DNA from: Curtobacterium sp. TC1
GTDB lineage: Bacteria > Actinomycetota > Actinomycetes > Actinomycetales > Microbacteriaceae
Length of the DNA stretch: 64,000 nt
Reading direction: 5' to 3'
NCBI RefSeq assembly: GCF_019844075.1
Contig: NZ_CP081964.1
Location: forward strand, 3,100,001-3,164,000
The notes below the pieces were generated by a model. It ran no database searches. It had not been told where the DNA came from and worked only from the letters and a program-made list of their open reading frames with translations. This document shows positions 1 to 7,834 of the stretch, piece by piece. How positions within the stretch are numbered: position 1 is the first letter of the stretch; the number at the start of each line of letters is the position of its first letter. Made by a program: the position numbers and the translations under genes.

Positions 1-511
1 GCTTCGTCGCCTCCTTGTAGCCGGCCCTCTGCTCCTCGAGCGTCGGCAGCTCGCTCGCCCGCTGGATCTTGATGTTGCGCACGAGCTGCATCGTGAGCGT
101 CGAGCCACCCGATCCGCCCTCGCCCTGCGACGCGGCGACGCTCACCAGGGAGCGGACCATCGATGTCGCGTCCACACCACCGGTCTCGTAGAACCGCTTG
201 TCCTCGCCGTCGACCGCAGCGTGCTTCAGCTGGTCGCTGATCTGGTCGAACGACAGCTCCTGCCGGTCCTGCGCCCACACGTTCGCCAGGTGCACCGGTT
301 CGCCACCGCGGTACGCCCAGACCTGGTTGCGCTGCGGCAGGTCCCCGATCTCGATGTGCTCCGGCAGCGACTCGAACACCCCGATCGCCGACGTCGTGCT
401 CACTCCGGCGACCGCGATCATCGGCGTCACGCCGACCCCGACCATCAACCCGGCGAGCACACTGCCGCCCACGAAGCCGAGCGCGGCTCCCCCTGCACGT
501 CTCATCGTCAT
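1..511 (-). CDS. Penicillin-binding protein, transglycosylase N-terminal part (truncated by window edge)
   Basis: About 170 residues of a protein whose 3' part lies left of the window. The N-terminus is MTMRRAGG, then a membrane segment (about residues 7-40). A glycosyltransferase-51 region follows, with AAVDGEDKRFYETGGVD (the EDxxF catalytic-Glu motif) and GGSTLTMQLVRN. This family polymerises lipid II glycan strands outside the membrane and usually continues into a transpeptidase domain, which cannot be seen here. A second in-frame ATG at 505 is possible; 511 is chosen because the two codons are adjacent and a GGGGGA lies about 8 bases upstream of it. Its position outside the duplicated-gene block suggests core chromosome. 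Confidence 0.85.
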   Translation of the reverse strand, partial: MTMRRAGGAALGFVGGSVLAGLMVGVGVTPMIAVAGVSTTSAIGVFESLPEHIEIGDLPQRNQVWAYRGGEPVHLANVWAQDRQELSFDQISDQLKHAAVDGEDKRFYETGGVDATSMVRSLVSVAASQGEGGSGGSTLTMQLVRNIKIQRASELPTLEEQRAGYKEATK

Positions 512-708
512 CGCTCTGGATCCCCCGTGGTGCATCACCGCACCGATCTGGCGCGGTAGTTCGGGAGCGTCCCAGCCGATCTCGGGCGGTCGCCGGGACT
601 TCGCCGCGGAACACCGCCGTGTCCGCTGGGAATGCGCCCGTCGTGACGGGATCGTGACGTCAGCGGGCCGTCGGTCACCCCGGCGGGCTCACTCGGTGGG
701 TTCGGACC

Positions 709-939
709 ATGCGCGACATCCGCTCGATCGTCACCCTCGCGATCGTCTTCCTCGGTCTGGGCTTCCTGCTCTCCACCGGTGGTTCGGTCTGGACGATCCT
801 CACCCCGGACGGCACCGGCGTGAACTTCGCCGCGGGGTTCATGTACATGGGCGGCATGGCCGTCGGCGTCGCCAGGATCGCGCTCGGGATCGCCGCGCTC
901 GTGACCGTCGCCCGGGCGGCGAAACGCGTCATCCGCTAG
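709..939 (+). CDS. Small two-TM membrane protein, intact copy of a duplicated gene
   Basis: 76 residues, starting MRDIRSIVTLAIVFLGLGFLL. There are two hydrophobic segments (about 6-22 and 40-68) separated by a polar stretch containing TPDGTGVNF. No family is recognised. A second copy of the gene, about 25 substitutions or indels away over about 238 bases (counted by eye), lies in direct orientation at 15843-16079, where one missing base breaks the frame. This copy is intact. A CCCGCG/CGCGGG hairpin follows the stop codon at 940-959. The function is unknown; conservation of the reading frame and of the hydrophobic pattern between the copies is the main evidence that it is a gene. Confidence 0.65.
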   Translation: MRDIRSIVTLAIVFLGLGFLLSTGGSVWTILTPDGTGVNFAAGFMYMGGMAVGVARIALGIAALVTVARAAKRVIR

Positions 940-1398
940 CCCGCGAGCGCGTCCGCGGGTTTGAGACCGACATGGTCATGACCCGGGACGCGTCTGCGCG
1001 CCCGACCGGGTGGACTCGACCCGCCCCCACACCGCCGGGGAGCCGGCCACTCGCGCCGACGCTGTCGGGGTGTCGATGCCGAGCGGCTGGTCCTCGGGTG
1101 GATCAGGGTGGAGGGGCGCCGCCCTCCGGTGTTCAGGCATGCCGCCGATGATGACCGCGATCCGACGCCGCGGTGTCGGTCAAGCAGCTTCTGCAACCAG
1201 TTGAGCTCGCCCTTCGGCCGCGTTGTGCCGATGTCGTCGAGGACGCCACGCAGAGAAATGACCAGAGCGCACGGCGGTGTCTCGATGGCCGATCTTGATT
1301 TCAGCGAGACGGGTTGACCAGATGCCTCGTGTCTCATGCCAGGGACCGTGAAGGGCACTGATCGTGTGATCGGTGCCCTTCGCATCATCGCTTGTAAG
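940..1398. other. Gene-poor gap
   Basis: About 460 bases between two genes that converge on it. Apart from a short hairpin just after 939 and the strong hairpin at 1350-1381, no credible coding frame or repeat is seen. Confidence 0.5.
1350..1381 (-). terminator. Hairpin downstream of the DUF4383 gene
   Basis: A 14-bp stem GAAGGGCACTGATC / GATCGGTGCCCTTC with a GTGT loop and one G-T wobble. It lies 18 bases past the stop of the minus-strand gene at 1399-1860 and probably ends the sigma factor/DUF4383 operon. There is no clear U-tract on either side. Confidence 0.6.
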
Positions 1399-1860
1399 TC
1401 AAGCTCGTTCGCGTGCGCTGACTCGGGGCAGGACGATGCCGAGGATGATCATCGCGACGGCGAGGAAGGCGTGGAGCACGTTGTCGGCGCTGTTGAGCGG
1501 AACGAAGTTCGCCGCGCCGGTCATGCTGGCGGTGAAGAGGCCGTAGATGAACAGCACCGCGTAGATGATGCCGCCGACCAGCAGGTAGAGCCGTGCGCCG
1601 CCGGCAGAACGGGCTGCGGCGACGCCGACGATGCCGAAGAGCAAGTGGACGATGTTGTGCAAGACGGATACCTGGAACAGGCCCAGGAGCAGGGCCGTGG
1701 ATCCGTGACCGGCGATGGACATGGACCCCATGTCCATCGTGAGTCCGGGGATGAAGCCGGCGATGCCGACGATCAGGAAGACCACGCCGAACAGAAGGGC
1801 GCCCTTCTGCGTGAGGGTGGCGGCGAAGCCGGTGCGCGGAGCTGCTGCGTTGCTGGTCAT
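1399..1860 (-). CDS. DUF4383 domain-containing membrane protein
   Basis: 153 residues with four hydrophobic segments (about 21-42, 55-83, 88-112 and 127-147). The family signatures are SVLHNIVHLLFGIVG in the second segment and NVLHAFLAVAMIILG in the last. DUF4383 proteins are integral membrane proteins of unknown function, common in actinobacteria. The gene starts 47 bases after the ECF sigma gene stops, on the same strand, so the two are probably co-transcribed. A membrane partner next to an ECF factor invites the idea of an anti-sigma role, but there is no recognisable zinc-binding anti-sigma domain, so that remains speculation. Confidence 0.85.
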   Translation of the reverse strand: MTSNAAAPRTGFAATLTQKGALLFGVVFLIVGIAGFIPGLTMDMGSMSIAGHGSTALLLGLFQVSVLHNIVHLLFGIVGVAAARSAGGARLYLLVGGIIYAVLFIYGLFTASMTGAANFVPLNSADNVLHAFLAVAMIILGIVLPRVSARERA

Positions 1861-1907
1861 GGAACGTGCCTTTCGGTGGAGGGGGTGGTGCCGGAGTGCG
1901 TGGGGGC

Positions 1908-2438
1908 TCAGGCGGCTGCTGGGTCGGCCTGCAGGCGTTGACGGAGCGCGATGAGCCCGTCTCGGACGCGGGTTTTCGCCGTGCCGAGCGTGGTGTGGAG
2001 GTCGCTGGCAACTTCCGCGGTGCTGCGCTCACCCAGGTAGCGGAGGATGACGGCCTCACGTTGCTTTTCGGTCAGCTCTGCCAGCGCTCCACGGAGTCGT
2101 GCCCGTGAGAAGTGAGCGTCGAACTGGTCGAGGCTGTGGTCGGTGCTGTGGTGATCGCGGATCCCGAGGCGCAAGTCCCGGCGGCGGGACGCTTCACGGC
2201 TACGGATCCGATCGATGGCTCGTCGATGGGCGATTGTGCGCAGCCATGACTCGAGCGTGGCGCGAGTCGGGTCGTACCGGGCCGGGTGCTGCCACCACTC
2301 GAGGAACGCGTCATGCACGACGTCTTCAGCGAGGTGCCGGTCGATGATGATCGTTCCCACGAAACCGCGCAACCCGGACGCGTGCTGCCGGTAGGCGGCC
2401 GTGAACGGGTCGATAGCTGTTGGTTGGGTGCCGGGCAT
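1908..2438 (-). CDS. ECF-type RNA polymerase sigma factor
   Basis: 176 residues. Region 2 is visible as DPFTAAYRQHASGLRGFV...HLAEDVVHDAFLEWW followed by LESWLRTIAHRRAIDRIRSR. Region 4 is LTEKQREAVILRYLGERSTAEVASDLHTTLGTAKTRV, a helix-turn-helix that contacts the -35 element. The frame is open up to an ATG at 2576, but the extra 46 residues there are basic and low-complexity with no family match, so the start is placed at 2438, just before the conserved core. It is followed by the DUF4383 gene. No anti-sigma factor gene is recognisable nearby. The target promoters are unknown. Confidence 0.88.
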   Translation of the reverse strand: MPGTQPTAIDPFTAAYRQHASGLRGFVGTIIIDRHLAEDVVHDAFLEWWQHPARYDPTRATLESWLRTIAHRRAIDRIRSREASRRRDLRLGIRDHHSTDHSLDQFDAHFSRARLRGALAELTEKQREAVILRYLGERSTAEVASDLHTTLGTAKTRVRDGLIALRQRLQADPAAA

Positions 2439-2661
2439 GTGGGGCGTACCGATCTTTCTACTGGTGATGGGTTCACCGTAGGCGTTCGGATCACGACCGG
2501 TTTCCCCCAGTCCGGGGACCGCGTCGCACGTCGTCCGGGTACTCCGCGGTCGAACTGGAGCCCGACGCCTCTTCATGCACCTGCCGTTCGCGCACTGCCC
2601 TGCACCGATCGATCTCTCAGCGAGGCGATGGCATCACGCGCCGCATGGCCACAACACTGTG

Positions 2662-3408
2662 TCAGGGGTGGCGGCGGATCGCGGTGAGGGTGGTGTCGTC
2701 GTCGAGGTCTGGGCCCGCGGCTTCGAGGAAGGCGGTGAGCGCAAGCTGCAGGTGCGTCGCTGTTCGCAGTTCGATGGCGAGTTGCGTGAGTGTGTGCATG
2801 GACGCGTCGGGGAGCTCGAACAGGCCATCGCTGACGATCAGGAGCAGCTCCCCGGGGGCGAGATGGAGGATACGGGGCAGGCGAGGTATCCCGGCGGGTT
2901 GCAGGCCGATCGGGAAGTCCGCCGATGGGATCCGTTCAACGGCACCGGTTGTGTGGGCGTGCGCGGTGAGGCCGTGGCCCGCGTCGACGAACTCGATCCG
3001 TCCATCCCGGAATCGCAGCCGGGCGTGGAACAAGGTCGCGAACGCGGATGCGCGTTCGAAGTGGTCTCGGGTCGCGGTCTCCGCAGCGTCGACGGCTTCG
3101 CCGGGTGGTTCCTGGCGGAACACCTCAAGGCTGCCGAGGAGGTTCGCAGCGAGCACCCCTGAGGCGAGGCCTTTGCCCATGACGTCGCCCACCGTGACCG
3201 TGGCGTACCCGCGCTGGCTGTCCACAGTGACATCAGACAGGTCTCCGGAGATCCCTCGCGCAGACCGTGCCGTGGTCGCGATCGTGTACTCGTCGAGCAC
3301 GGCGGGTGCAGGACGCATCGCTCGCTGGACCGCGTCGATCCAGTAGGAGTCAGCGCTGTCGAGTTCGTCGTCACCGTCCTCGCGTGGGGCGCGCGTGGCG
3401 GTCGTCAT
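2662..3408 (-). CDS. PP2C/SpoIIE-type serine phosphatase (RsbU-like)
   Basis: 248 residues that are almost entirely the phosphatase domain. The metal-binding acidic motifs are ISGDLSDV, VGDVMGKGLA, DAGHGL and IVSDGLFELPDA, ending with DDDTTLTAIRR. Enzymes of this family dephosphorylate anti-sigma-factor antagonists and so release stress sigma factors. No sensor domain (PAS, GAF, HAMP) is attached, so a separate protein would have to give the input. The start is uncertain: ATG at 3408 is used, a GTG lies three codons upstream, and the frame stays open to 3789 through implausible sequence. It is divergent from the BLUF-TetR gene across about 370 bases. No RsbV or RsbW partner is in the window. 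Confidence 0.82.
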   Translation of the reverse strand: MTTATRAPREDGDDELDSADSYWIDAVQRAMRPAPAVLDEYTIATTARSARGISGDLSDVTVDSQRGYATVTVGDVMGKGLASGVLAANLLGSLEVFRQEPPGEAVDAAETATRDHFERASAFATLFHARLRFRDGRIEFVDAGHGLTAHAHTTGAVERIPSADFPIGLQPAGIPRLPRILHLAPGELLLIVSDGLFELPDASMHTLTQLAIELRTATHLQLALTAFLEAAGPDLDDDTTLTAIRRHP

Positions 3409-3779
3409 CTCACCCACGCGATGCGTCGTCTCATCTGCTTCCCCCTGCTCGATGGTATGCAACTCCCGACCCGCTGTGAGCGGCGCACAGCCCGCAGGGG
3501 TCCGGGATGGTGCCCCTGCGACACCATCCCGGCTGGACGCCGTTGCGTGCAGCAACAGGCGCCCTGTTGACCCAGGAGCATGCTCAAACCGGGTTGCCGG
3601 AGACACTAACTCCGATTGATGCGACCGCGATGTCGGCATTTTCACCGACCACTGTCTGCTCCTGCACCGGTACTGTCCGTGATCCATCTGACGCAGCAAC
3701 CAGTCGCGGGTTGCTGTTTCCGGGAAGCGTGGCCCAGTCTGGGCGAGTAAGACACGCGTGAAGGAAACAGGGGTCCCAG
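3409..3779. promoter_or_regulatory. Shared upstream region of phosphatase and BLUF-TetR genes
   Basis: This is the 371-base gap between two divergent genes and must contain both promoters. No palindrome good enough to call as an operator was found by eye, but autoregulation by the TetR part of the neighbouring protein is expected from its family. Confidence 0.4.
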
Positions 3780-4871
3780 ATGTTGTCACTGGTGTACGTG
3801 AGCACGATGGCTCGCCCGGTCACGGACGAGGAGCTCGCGGAGATCCTCGTGATCGCCCGGGAGAAGAACCTGCAGCTGGGCATCACCGGGATCCTGGCCC
3901 ATCAGGGCAGCAACTGTCTCGGGATCATCGAAGGCGACGACGACGTCGTCCGGGAGCGGTTCGCCGGGATCCGGCAGGACCCACGCCACATCAACGTCCG
4001 TGAAGTGGCCGTCGATCACATCAGTGCGCGGGCATTCCCAGAATGGTCGATGGCGTTCCAATCCGCCGACCCTCTCATCAAGGACATCCCGGGATTTCTC
4101 GACCTGTTCACCGACCATCCGGACCCCGTCCCGGGCGGCGGCAACACATCGCGGGCGAAAGCACTCCTGGAGTGGTTCCGGAAGCACCCCCTCGCACCAT
4201 TGACCGACCAGGGCGTCGGCGATGCGATCGAGCCGCGTCTGCAGATCATCAGCGCCGCGATCATGGTGCTGCACGATGTCGGCGTGGAACGGGCCGACAT
4301 GGACCAGATCGCCGACACCGCAGGGATCAGCGTCGACGCACTCCGACAACACTTCCCGACCCGGCAGAGCCTGCTGACCGCCACCGTCGACCGGTGGTCC
4401 AGCACCCTGTCACGGCCCTTGCTGCCCATCGCCGAGCAGTACGGCGCGGTCGCATACCTGCACGCGCTCATCGTCGCGTACTCGGAAGAACCCGCACTGA
4501 TGCGGCTGCTCGCATCAACCCTTGCAGCAAGCTCCGACCCAGCAAACGAGGGTGCGGACTACTACCGCACCCTGTACCTCCGGTTCCGGCAGACCATCCG
4601 CACCGCCCTCGAGCACGACATCCGTACTGGCCGAGAACCGAACACGATGGAGCCCGCCCGCGCCACGGAACAGCTCCTCGCCCTCTACGACGGCCTCCGC
4701 GTGCAGTCGCTCCTCGTGCCCGGATTCGACATCATCGAAGCCTTCGACCGCGCAGCATCACGCATGCGCCGAGGCTGGTCCGAGGACTACCGCCGTACTG
4801 ACCTCTTCGAGATCCCACTCGACCGCACCCGCGAACACACTGCACGCCCCGACCTGTTCGGCTCCCAGTAG
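3780..4871 (+). CDS. BLUF domain fused to a TetR-type DNA-binding regulator
   Basis: 363 residues. Residues 1-95 are a BLUF flavin-binding fold: MLSLVYVSTM with the photoactive Tyr at 6, KNLQLGITGIL with Asn30, DPRHINV, and FPEWSMAF with Trp89 and Met91. Residues about 150-205 are a TetR-like helix-turn-helix (IADTAGISVDALRQHFPTRQSLL), then a helical C-terminal dimer/ligand region. The Gln essential to BLUF photochemistry (Gln63 in AppA, in FFQWLEG) falls at Gly48 here (CLGIIEG), so classical blue-light signalling is doubtful. It could be a flavin- or redox-responsive repressor. A strong terminator follows at 4881-4938, and the SpoIIE-type phosphatase gene is divergent. Confidence 0.88.
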   Translation: MLSLVYVSTMARPVTDEELAEILVIAREKNLQLGITGILAHQGSNCLGIIEGDDDVVRERFAGIRQDPRHINVREVAVDHISARAFPEWSMAFQSADPLIKDIPGFLDLFTDHPDPVPGGGNTSRAKALLEWFRKHPLAPLTDQGVGDAIEPRLQIISAAIMVLHDVGVERADMDQIADTAGISVDALRQHFPTRQSLLTATVDRWSSTLSRPLLPIAEQYGAVAYLHALIVAYSEEPALMRLLASTLAASSDPANEGADYYRTLYLRFRQTIRTALEHDIRTGREPNTMEPARATEQLLALYDGLRVQSLLVPGFDIIEAFDRAASRMRRGWSEDYRRTDLFEIPLDRTREHTARPDLFGSQ

Positions 4872-4880
4872 GTTCGCGCT

Positions 4881-4938
4881 CCCGTTGGAGGCGCGGGGCG
4901 GCCACCGGATAGGTGGCAGCCGCCCCGCTCGCAACGGG
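4881..4938 (+). terminator. Strong terminator after BLUF-TetR
   Basis: A nested hairpin. The outer arms are CCCGTTG/CAACGGG and the inner arms are a perfect GCGGGGCGGC/GCCGCCCCGC, with a further CACC/GGTG pair inside. It begins 10 bases after the stop codon. Confidence 0.75.
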
Positions 4939-5299
4939 AACCACCCCGCTGCTGCTCCACAGTTTGCACCCACCCCCGGCTCGTGCTTGCGGAGGTGTGC
5001 GGACAGTTCGGGTCATCCCGCACGTCCCCGGGAAAGTGCACACTGCTCAACTCCCCTCCGCGGAGAACGCGAACCGAGACGACGATGAGAGATCCGGGGC
5101 GTCGATGCCGCGGAGCGCACCGTCTGCATGGACCTGAGCGGGGTCAATCTCCAGGGGTGCGGGGTACCGGCCGATTCCTTGAAGCTCGGCGGTACCCCCG
5201 GTGCGTCGTGCGGACCCGAACTGCCCGGCGGACCTTCCACTATCCGACAGTTGTGGGTCTGTGACCAGTCCGCACCATCGCGGACCCATCAGAACCGGG
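4939..5299. other. Gene-poor gap with TTCGGGTCA motif and a hairpin
   Basis: No plausible gene. It holds one copy of the dispersed TTCGGGTCA motif (5007-5015, followed by a CCCGGG segment as in the copy at 8955) and the hairpin at 5161-5198. Confidence 0.45.
5161..5198 (-). terminator. Hairpin near the end of the MarR/small-protein operon
   Basis: Arms GGGGTACC/GGTACCCC and GCCGA/TCGGC, separated by one bulged base, with an 11-base loop. It lies about 100 bases past the stop of the minus-strand gene at 5300-5512, so it may be its terminator. Confidence 0.45.
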
Positions 5300-5512
5300 T
5301 TACTGCGTGGGGGTGTCTTCTTCGGGGTTGAAGTGCGAGTCGGTATCGGAGTAACCGGCGGCGAGCCCGTCCGGGTGGTTCGGGATGGTGCTGTCGTCAC
5401 CGAGACCAGCGGGCTTCACCGTGCCATCCGAGTCGGTGGTGGGCACTTCCACGTCGGGCCCCTCGAGGGCACCGTCATCGTTTGGGACGGAGGGTGGGGT
5501 GATGTTGCTCAT
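5300..5512 (-). CDS. Small acidic protein of unknown function, coupled to MarR gene
   Basis: 70 residues, rich in Asp, Glu, Pro and Gly (MSNITPPSVPNDDGALEGPD at the start) and strongly acidic, with no hydrophobic segment; probably soluble and disordered. Its ATG overlaps the stop of the MarR gene as ATGA, so translation is likely coupled. No family is recognised. The coupling and the ordinary codon pattern support a real gene. A small acidic partner that binds the regulator, as DNA mimics do, is possible but unproven. Confidence 0.55.
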   Translation of the reverse strand: MSNITPPSVPNDDGALEGPDVEVPTTDSDGTVKPAGLGDDSTIPNHPDGLAAGYSDTDSHFNPEEDTPTQ

Positions 5513-5988
5513 TGTGTCTCCTGCACTGTTCCGGTTCTGCTGGTTGTGGTGGGGTGGAGGGCTGCGAGGTCGTTGAGGAACCGGGTGATGATCTCCGCGT
5601 CCGCTAGGGGAATGGCGGCACAGAGGGCGGCGATGTGCGCGGCAAGTGGGTCGGTGTCGTCTCGATCCGGTGTAGCCAGAGTCAGCTGCACGTAGCTGGA
5701 GCGTCGATCGGTGGGGTTTGGCACTCGCGTGAGAAATCCGGACGCCTCCAACCGGTCTAGCAGGCTCGTCATCGACGGCGTGGTGATGCCGAGGTGCTCG
5801 CCGAGCTGCTTCGGCGTGCACGGCTCATGCCCCGCCGACGCAGCCCGGAGGTACCGGAGCGCCTCCCGCTCCGTGATCGACGTGTGTCCTGCGGCCGCCC
5901 GAGTGCGCTCAAGCCGCGCAGCCGCATACCGGCACCGCTCGACCGCATCGAGCAACGCGGCCACGGGTACAACAGGCGTCTCCGACAT
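5509..5988 (-). CDS. MarR-family transcriptional regulator
   Basis: 159 residues. The winged helix-turn-helix is clear: CTPKQLGEHLGITTPSMTSLLDRLEASGFLTRVPNPTDRRSSYVQLT (recognition helix, then the wing with the DRRS motif). It is flanked by dimerisation helices. The ATG at 5988 is preferred over 6060 because the homologous region starts soon after it and a GGTGGGGG sequence precedes it. It forms a coupled pair with the acidic small protein at 5300-5512. Its target is unknown; there is no adjacent transporter or enzyme gene. Confidence 0.85.
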   Translation of the reverse strand: MSETPVVPVAALLDAVERCRYAAARLERTRAAAGHTSITEREALRYLRAASAGHEPCTPKQLGEHLGITTPSMTSLLDRLEASGFLTRVPNPTDRRSSYVQLTLATPDRDDTDPLAAHIAALCAAIPLADAEIITRFLNDLAALHPTTTSRTGTVQETQ

Positions 5989-6418
5989 GCCCCCACCGTA
6001 CAAACTCGGCCGTTCCGCGGCGCTCGGGCGATGGATTACAACAGCCATCCCGCACCTCACAAACTACCTGGCCGAACCCGGGTGGTGCTCGGTGCCGTTT
6101 ACGGGGCTGCGCCGCGGAACCCTAGCCGCTGGCCGTCCGAGCTGCTGCTCGGGTTGGAATCGTCACGCGCACCAGCGGACGTCGTAGCGCGAGGGCGCCT
6201 GCCCCCTGACCCGAACCACGGGCAGGCGCCCACACCTCACGTCCTACGCCGAGCAAACCTCACACGGTCACGGTTCTTGCGCAGTCCGGATACGTCGTCG
6301 TGGCGCGTGCTCCCTGCAGGGCGCGGGAAGCCCGGAGGTCTGTCCGGGCCTCGGCTGGCACACTGGCATGCGAATGGGCCGCCGCTATGCGGCCGGCAGC
6401 TGCGGGTTGGAGGGCCTG
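5989..6418. promoter_or_regulatory. Divergent intergenic region between two MarR genes
   Basis: 430 bases between two divergent MarR-type genes, so it carries the promoters of both. It contains the hairpin at 6193-6231 with a TTCGGGTCA motif in its loop (read on the minus strand, 6207-6215). No other palindrome was recognised. Confidence 0.4.
6193..6231. promoter_or_regulatory. 12-bp perfect hairpin with motif-bearing loop
   Basis: The stem is GGGCGCCTGCCC/GGGCAGGCGCCC with a 15-base loop that contains TGACCCGAA. It lies upstream of both flanking genes rather than after a stop codon, so it may be a regulatory structure and not a simple terminator. Confidence 0.5.
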
Positions 6419-6904
6419 ATGGGTGAGGACGGTGTGCACGTTCCTGCAGGGGTGCTGCTACTGGAATCAGTGAACCGGCTTCGCGTCGCGGAGACGATGC
6501 TCCAGAACCGTGCACGCGCTCGGATGGGCCTGAAGGCAAATGATTTCCAGACGGTGCAGTTCCTCGCCGCGCGAGAAGCCGGCGGCTTCCCCGCGCGCGC
6601 AGCAGACCTCGCGGAGGCGCTCGGTGTCAGCAGTGCGGCGGCGACGATGACGATCGACCGGCTCGCTGCACGTGACTTCGCAGTGCGTGAACCCGACCCA
6701 GACGACCGTCGATCCCGCATCGTGCGGCTCACCCCGGACGGACAACGCAGCCTCGTCGAGGCGTACGAAGGGCTACCCGCAGCCGTGCAGGAGCTGCTCG
6801 ACGCGGTGCCGGCCGCGGAAGCCCAGCGGATCGCTGAGCTCGCTGCCGCCGTGCAGCAGGTTGTCGACCGCACCGCGACACACACCAGCACCTCGGCGCA
6901 GTAA
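6419..6904 (+). CDS. MarR-family transcriptional regulator
   Basis: 161 residues. A winged helix-turn-helix spans ARAADLAEALGVSSAAATMTIDRLAARDFAVREPDPDDRRSRIVRLTPDGQR, with the classic DDRRSR wing. The N-terminal and C-terminal helices would form the dimer interface. ATG 6419 is chosen because a GGAGGG lies just upstream; the open frame extends further without a better site. It is divergent from the other MarR gene at 5509-5988 and only distantly similar to it. The small-gene cassette starting at 7084 lies 180 bases downstream on the same strand and might be in its regulon. Confidence 0.85.
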   Translation: MGEDGVHVPAGVLLLESVNRLRVAETMLQNRARARMGLKANDFQTVQFLAAREAGGFPARAADLAEALGVSSAAATMTIDRLAARDFAVREPDPDDRRSRIVRLTPDGQRSLVEAYEGLPAAVQELLDAVPAAEAQRIAELAAAVQQVVDRTATHTSTSAQ

Positions 6905-7083
6905 CCAAATAACGCTTCTAGTTAAGGAAGTTAGACGTCAACGGTCCGGGTTCGTACCCTGATTGCTGTCAGGACTCCCGCGCCCCGGTCGCGACGACGC
7001 CGGCGCTTCTCGCCAGCAGCACGACGGAGGTGGTGCCTGACCAGTCACCGTGGCCAACCTTGCCACGGGGAAGGCCGCTCGGC

Positions 7084-7296
7084 ATGACGCACACCCTCGT
7101 TCCTCCCACTGCTACACCTGCGCCCGCGCCCCGCGCGGACCTCATCTTCACCGCCCACTACGGCGCACAGCGATCACCGCTGACCGAAGTGCAGCACGCA
7201 CGCTGGACCCGGCGCCTCGCCGTCGTCGCGGTCACGACCGGGCTTGTGTCGGTGACTGTCGCGACGGTAGCCATCGTCGTCGCGAGTGCCTGGTGA
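7084..7296 (+). CDS. Small protein with one C-terminal membrane helix
   Basis: 70 residues. The first 40 are polar and rich in Pro and Ala, followed by a basic patch (TRR) and a single hydrophobic helix (about 45-70) up to the C-terminus, as in tail-anchored proteins. A GGGGAAGG lies about 9 bases before the ATG. The stop overlaps the GTG of the next gene (GTGA). It is the first of four small overlapping frames, 7084-7986. No family is recognised. Confidence 0.5.
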   Translation: MTHTLVPPTATPAPAPRADLIFTAHYGAQRSPLTEVQHARWTRRLAVVAVTTGLVSVTVATVAIVVASAW

Positions 7297-7571
7297 GCGC
7301 CGGGGCGGCGGCGACGCCGACTGAGCCGATCGACATGGGGCCGCTCCTGCAAGAACCCACGACGGCACCGCTCATGGAAGCAGGCCCCCGGGCGGATCCG
7401 CAACAGTGGCATCGCCGCGGTCTGCTGACGCCGGCTGAGGTCCACGCGATCGTCGTCGCCCGCATCAACGACCTCCCCACCATCGTCACAACCACCCCGG
7501 CAAGAAGCGACGAGTTGATCTCCCCGACCGAGCCGACCTATGGCGACTTCCTCAGAAAGCCCCGCGCATGA
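7293..7571 (+). CDS. Small hypothetical protein, second in overlapping cassette
   Basis: 92 residues from a GTG that overlaps the previous stop. It is soluble, with a central segment resembling an amphipathic helix (RRGLLTPAEVHAIVVARIND). No recognised domain. The stop overlaps the ATG of the next gene (ATGA). Evidence for a gene is the tight overlap at both ends and unbroken coding over 279 bases; there is no family support. Confidence 0.45.
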   Translation: MSAGAAATPTEPIDMGPLLQEPTTAPLMEAGPRADPQQWHRRGLLTPAEVHAIVVARINDLPTIVTTTPARSDELISPTEPTYGDFLRKPRA

Positions 7572-7834
7572 GCATCCTGCTGCACCACCCCAAAACCTCT
7601 CCCGCCCTCACCGTCACCGTCCCATCCACCATGCTGCGGTGGGCTGCCGCCGACGCGGGCTTCTGGGTTGCCGACAGCGGCGGCGCGTTCGCCGGCACCA
7701 TCGACCAGCACGGCCAGCACTTCTTCGTCCGCAATGGCTTCGGCGAGTACCTCGGCGACTACCGCACCCTGCCAGACGCGCAGACCGCACTCGACCGCCA
7801 CGTCCAGACCGCCCCAATCGAGCCGCCATGCTGA
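7568..7834 (+). CDS. Small hypothetical protein, third in overlapping cassette
   Basis: 88 residues. The middle looks like a compact beta-rich domain (WAAADAGFWVADSGGAFAGT, then HFFVRNGFGEYLGDYRTL). No membrane segment and no known family. It starts at an ATGA overlap with the preceding gene and ends seven bases into the next frame (ATGCTGA). It is the most protein-like member of the cassette by composition. Confidence 0.55.
   Translation: MSILLHHPKTSPALTVTVPSTMLRWAAADAGFWVADSGGAFAGTIDQHGQHFFVRNGFGEYLGDYRTLPDAQTALDRHVQTAPIEPPC

Noticed and set aside
198..1151. 317-codon plus-strand frame at the left edge
   Set aside because: It is antisense to the penicillin-binding protein gene and out of frame with the small membrane protein.
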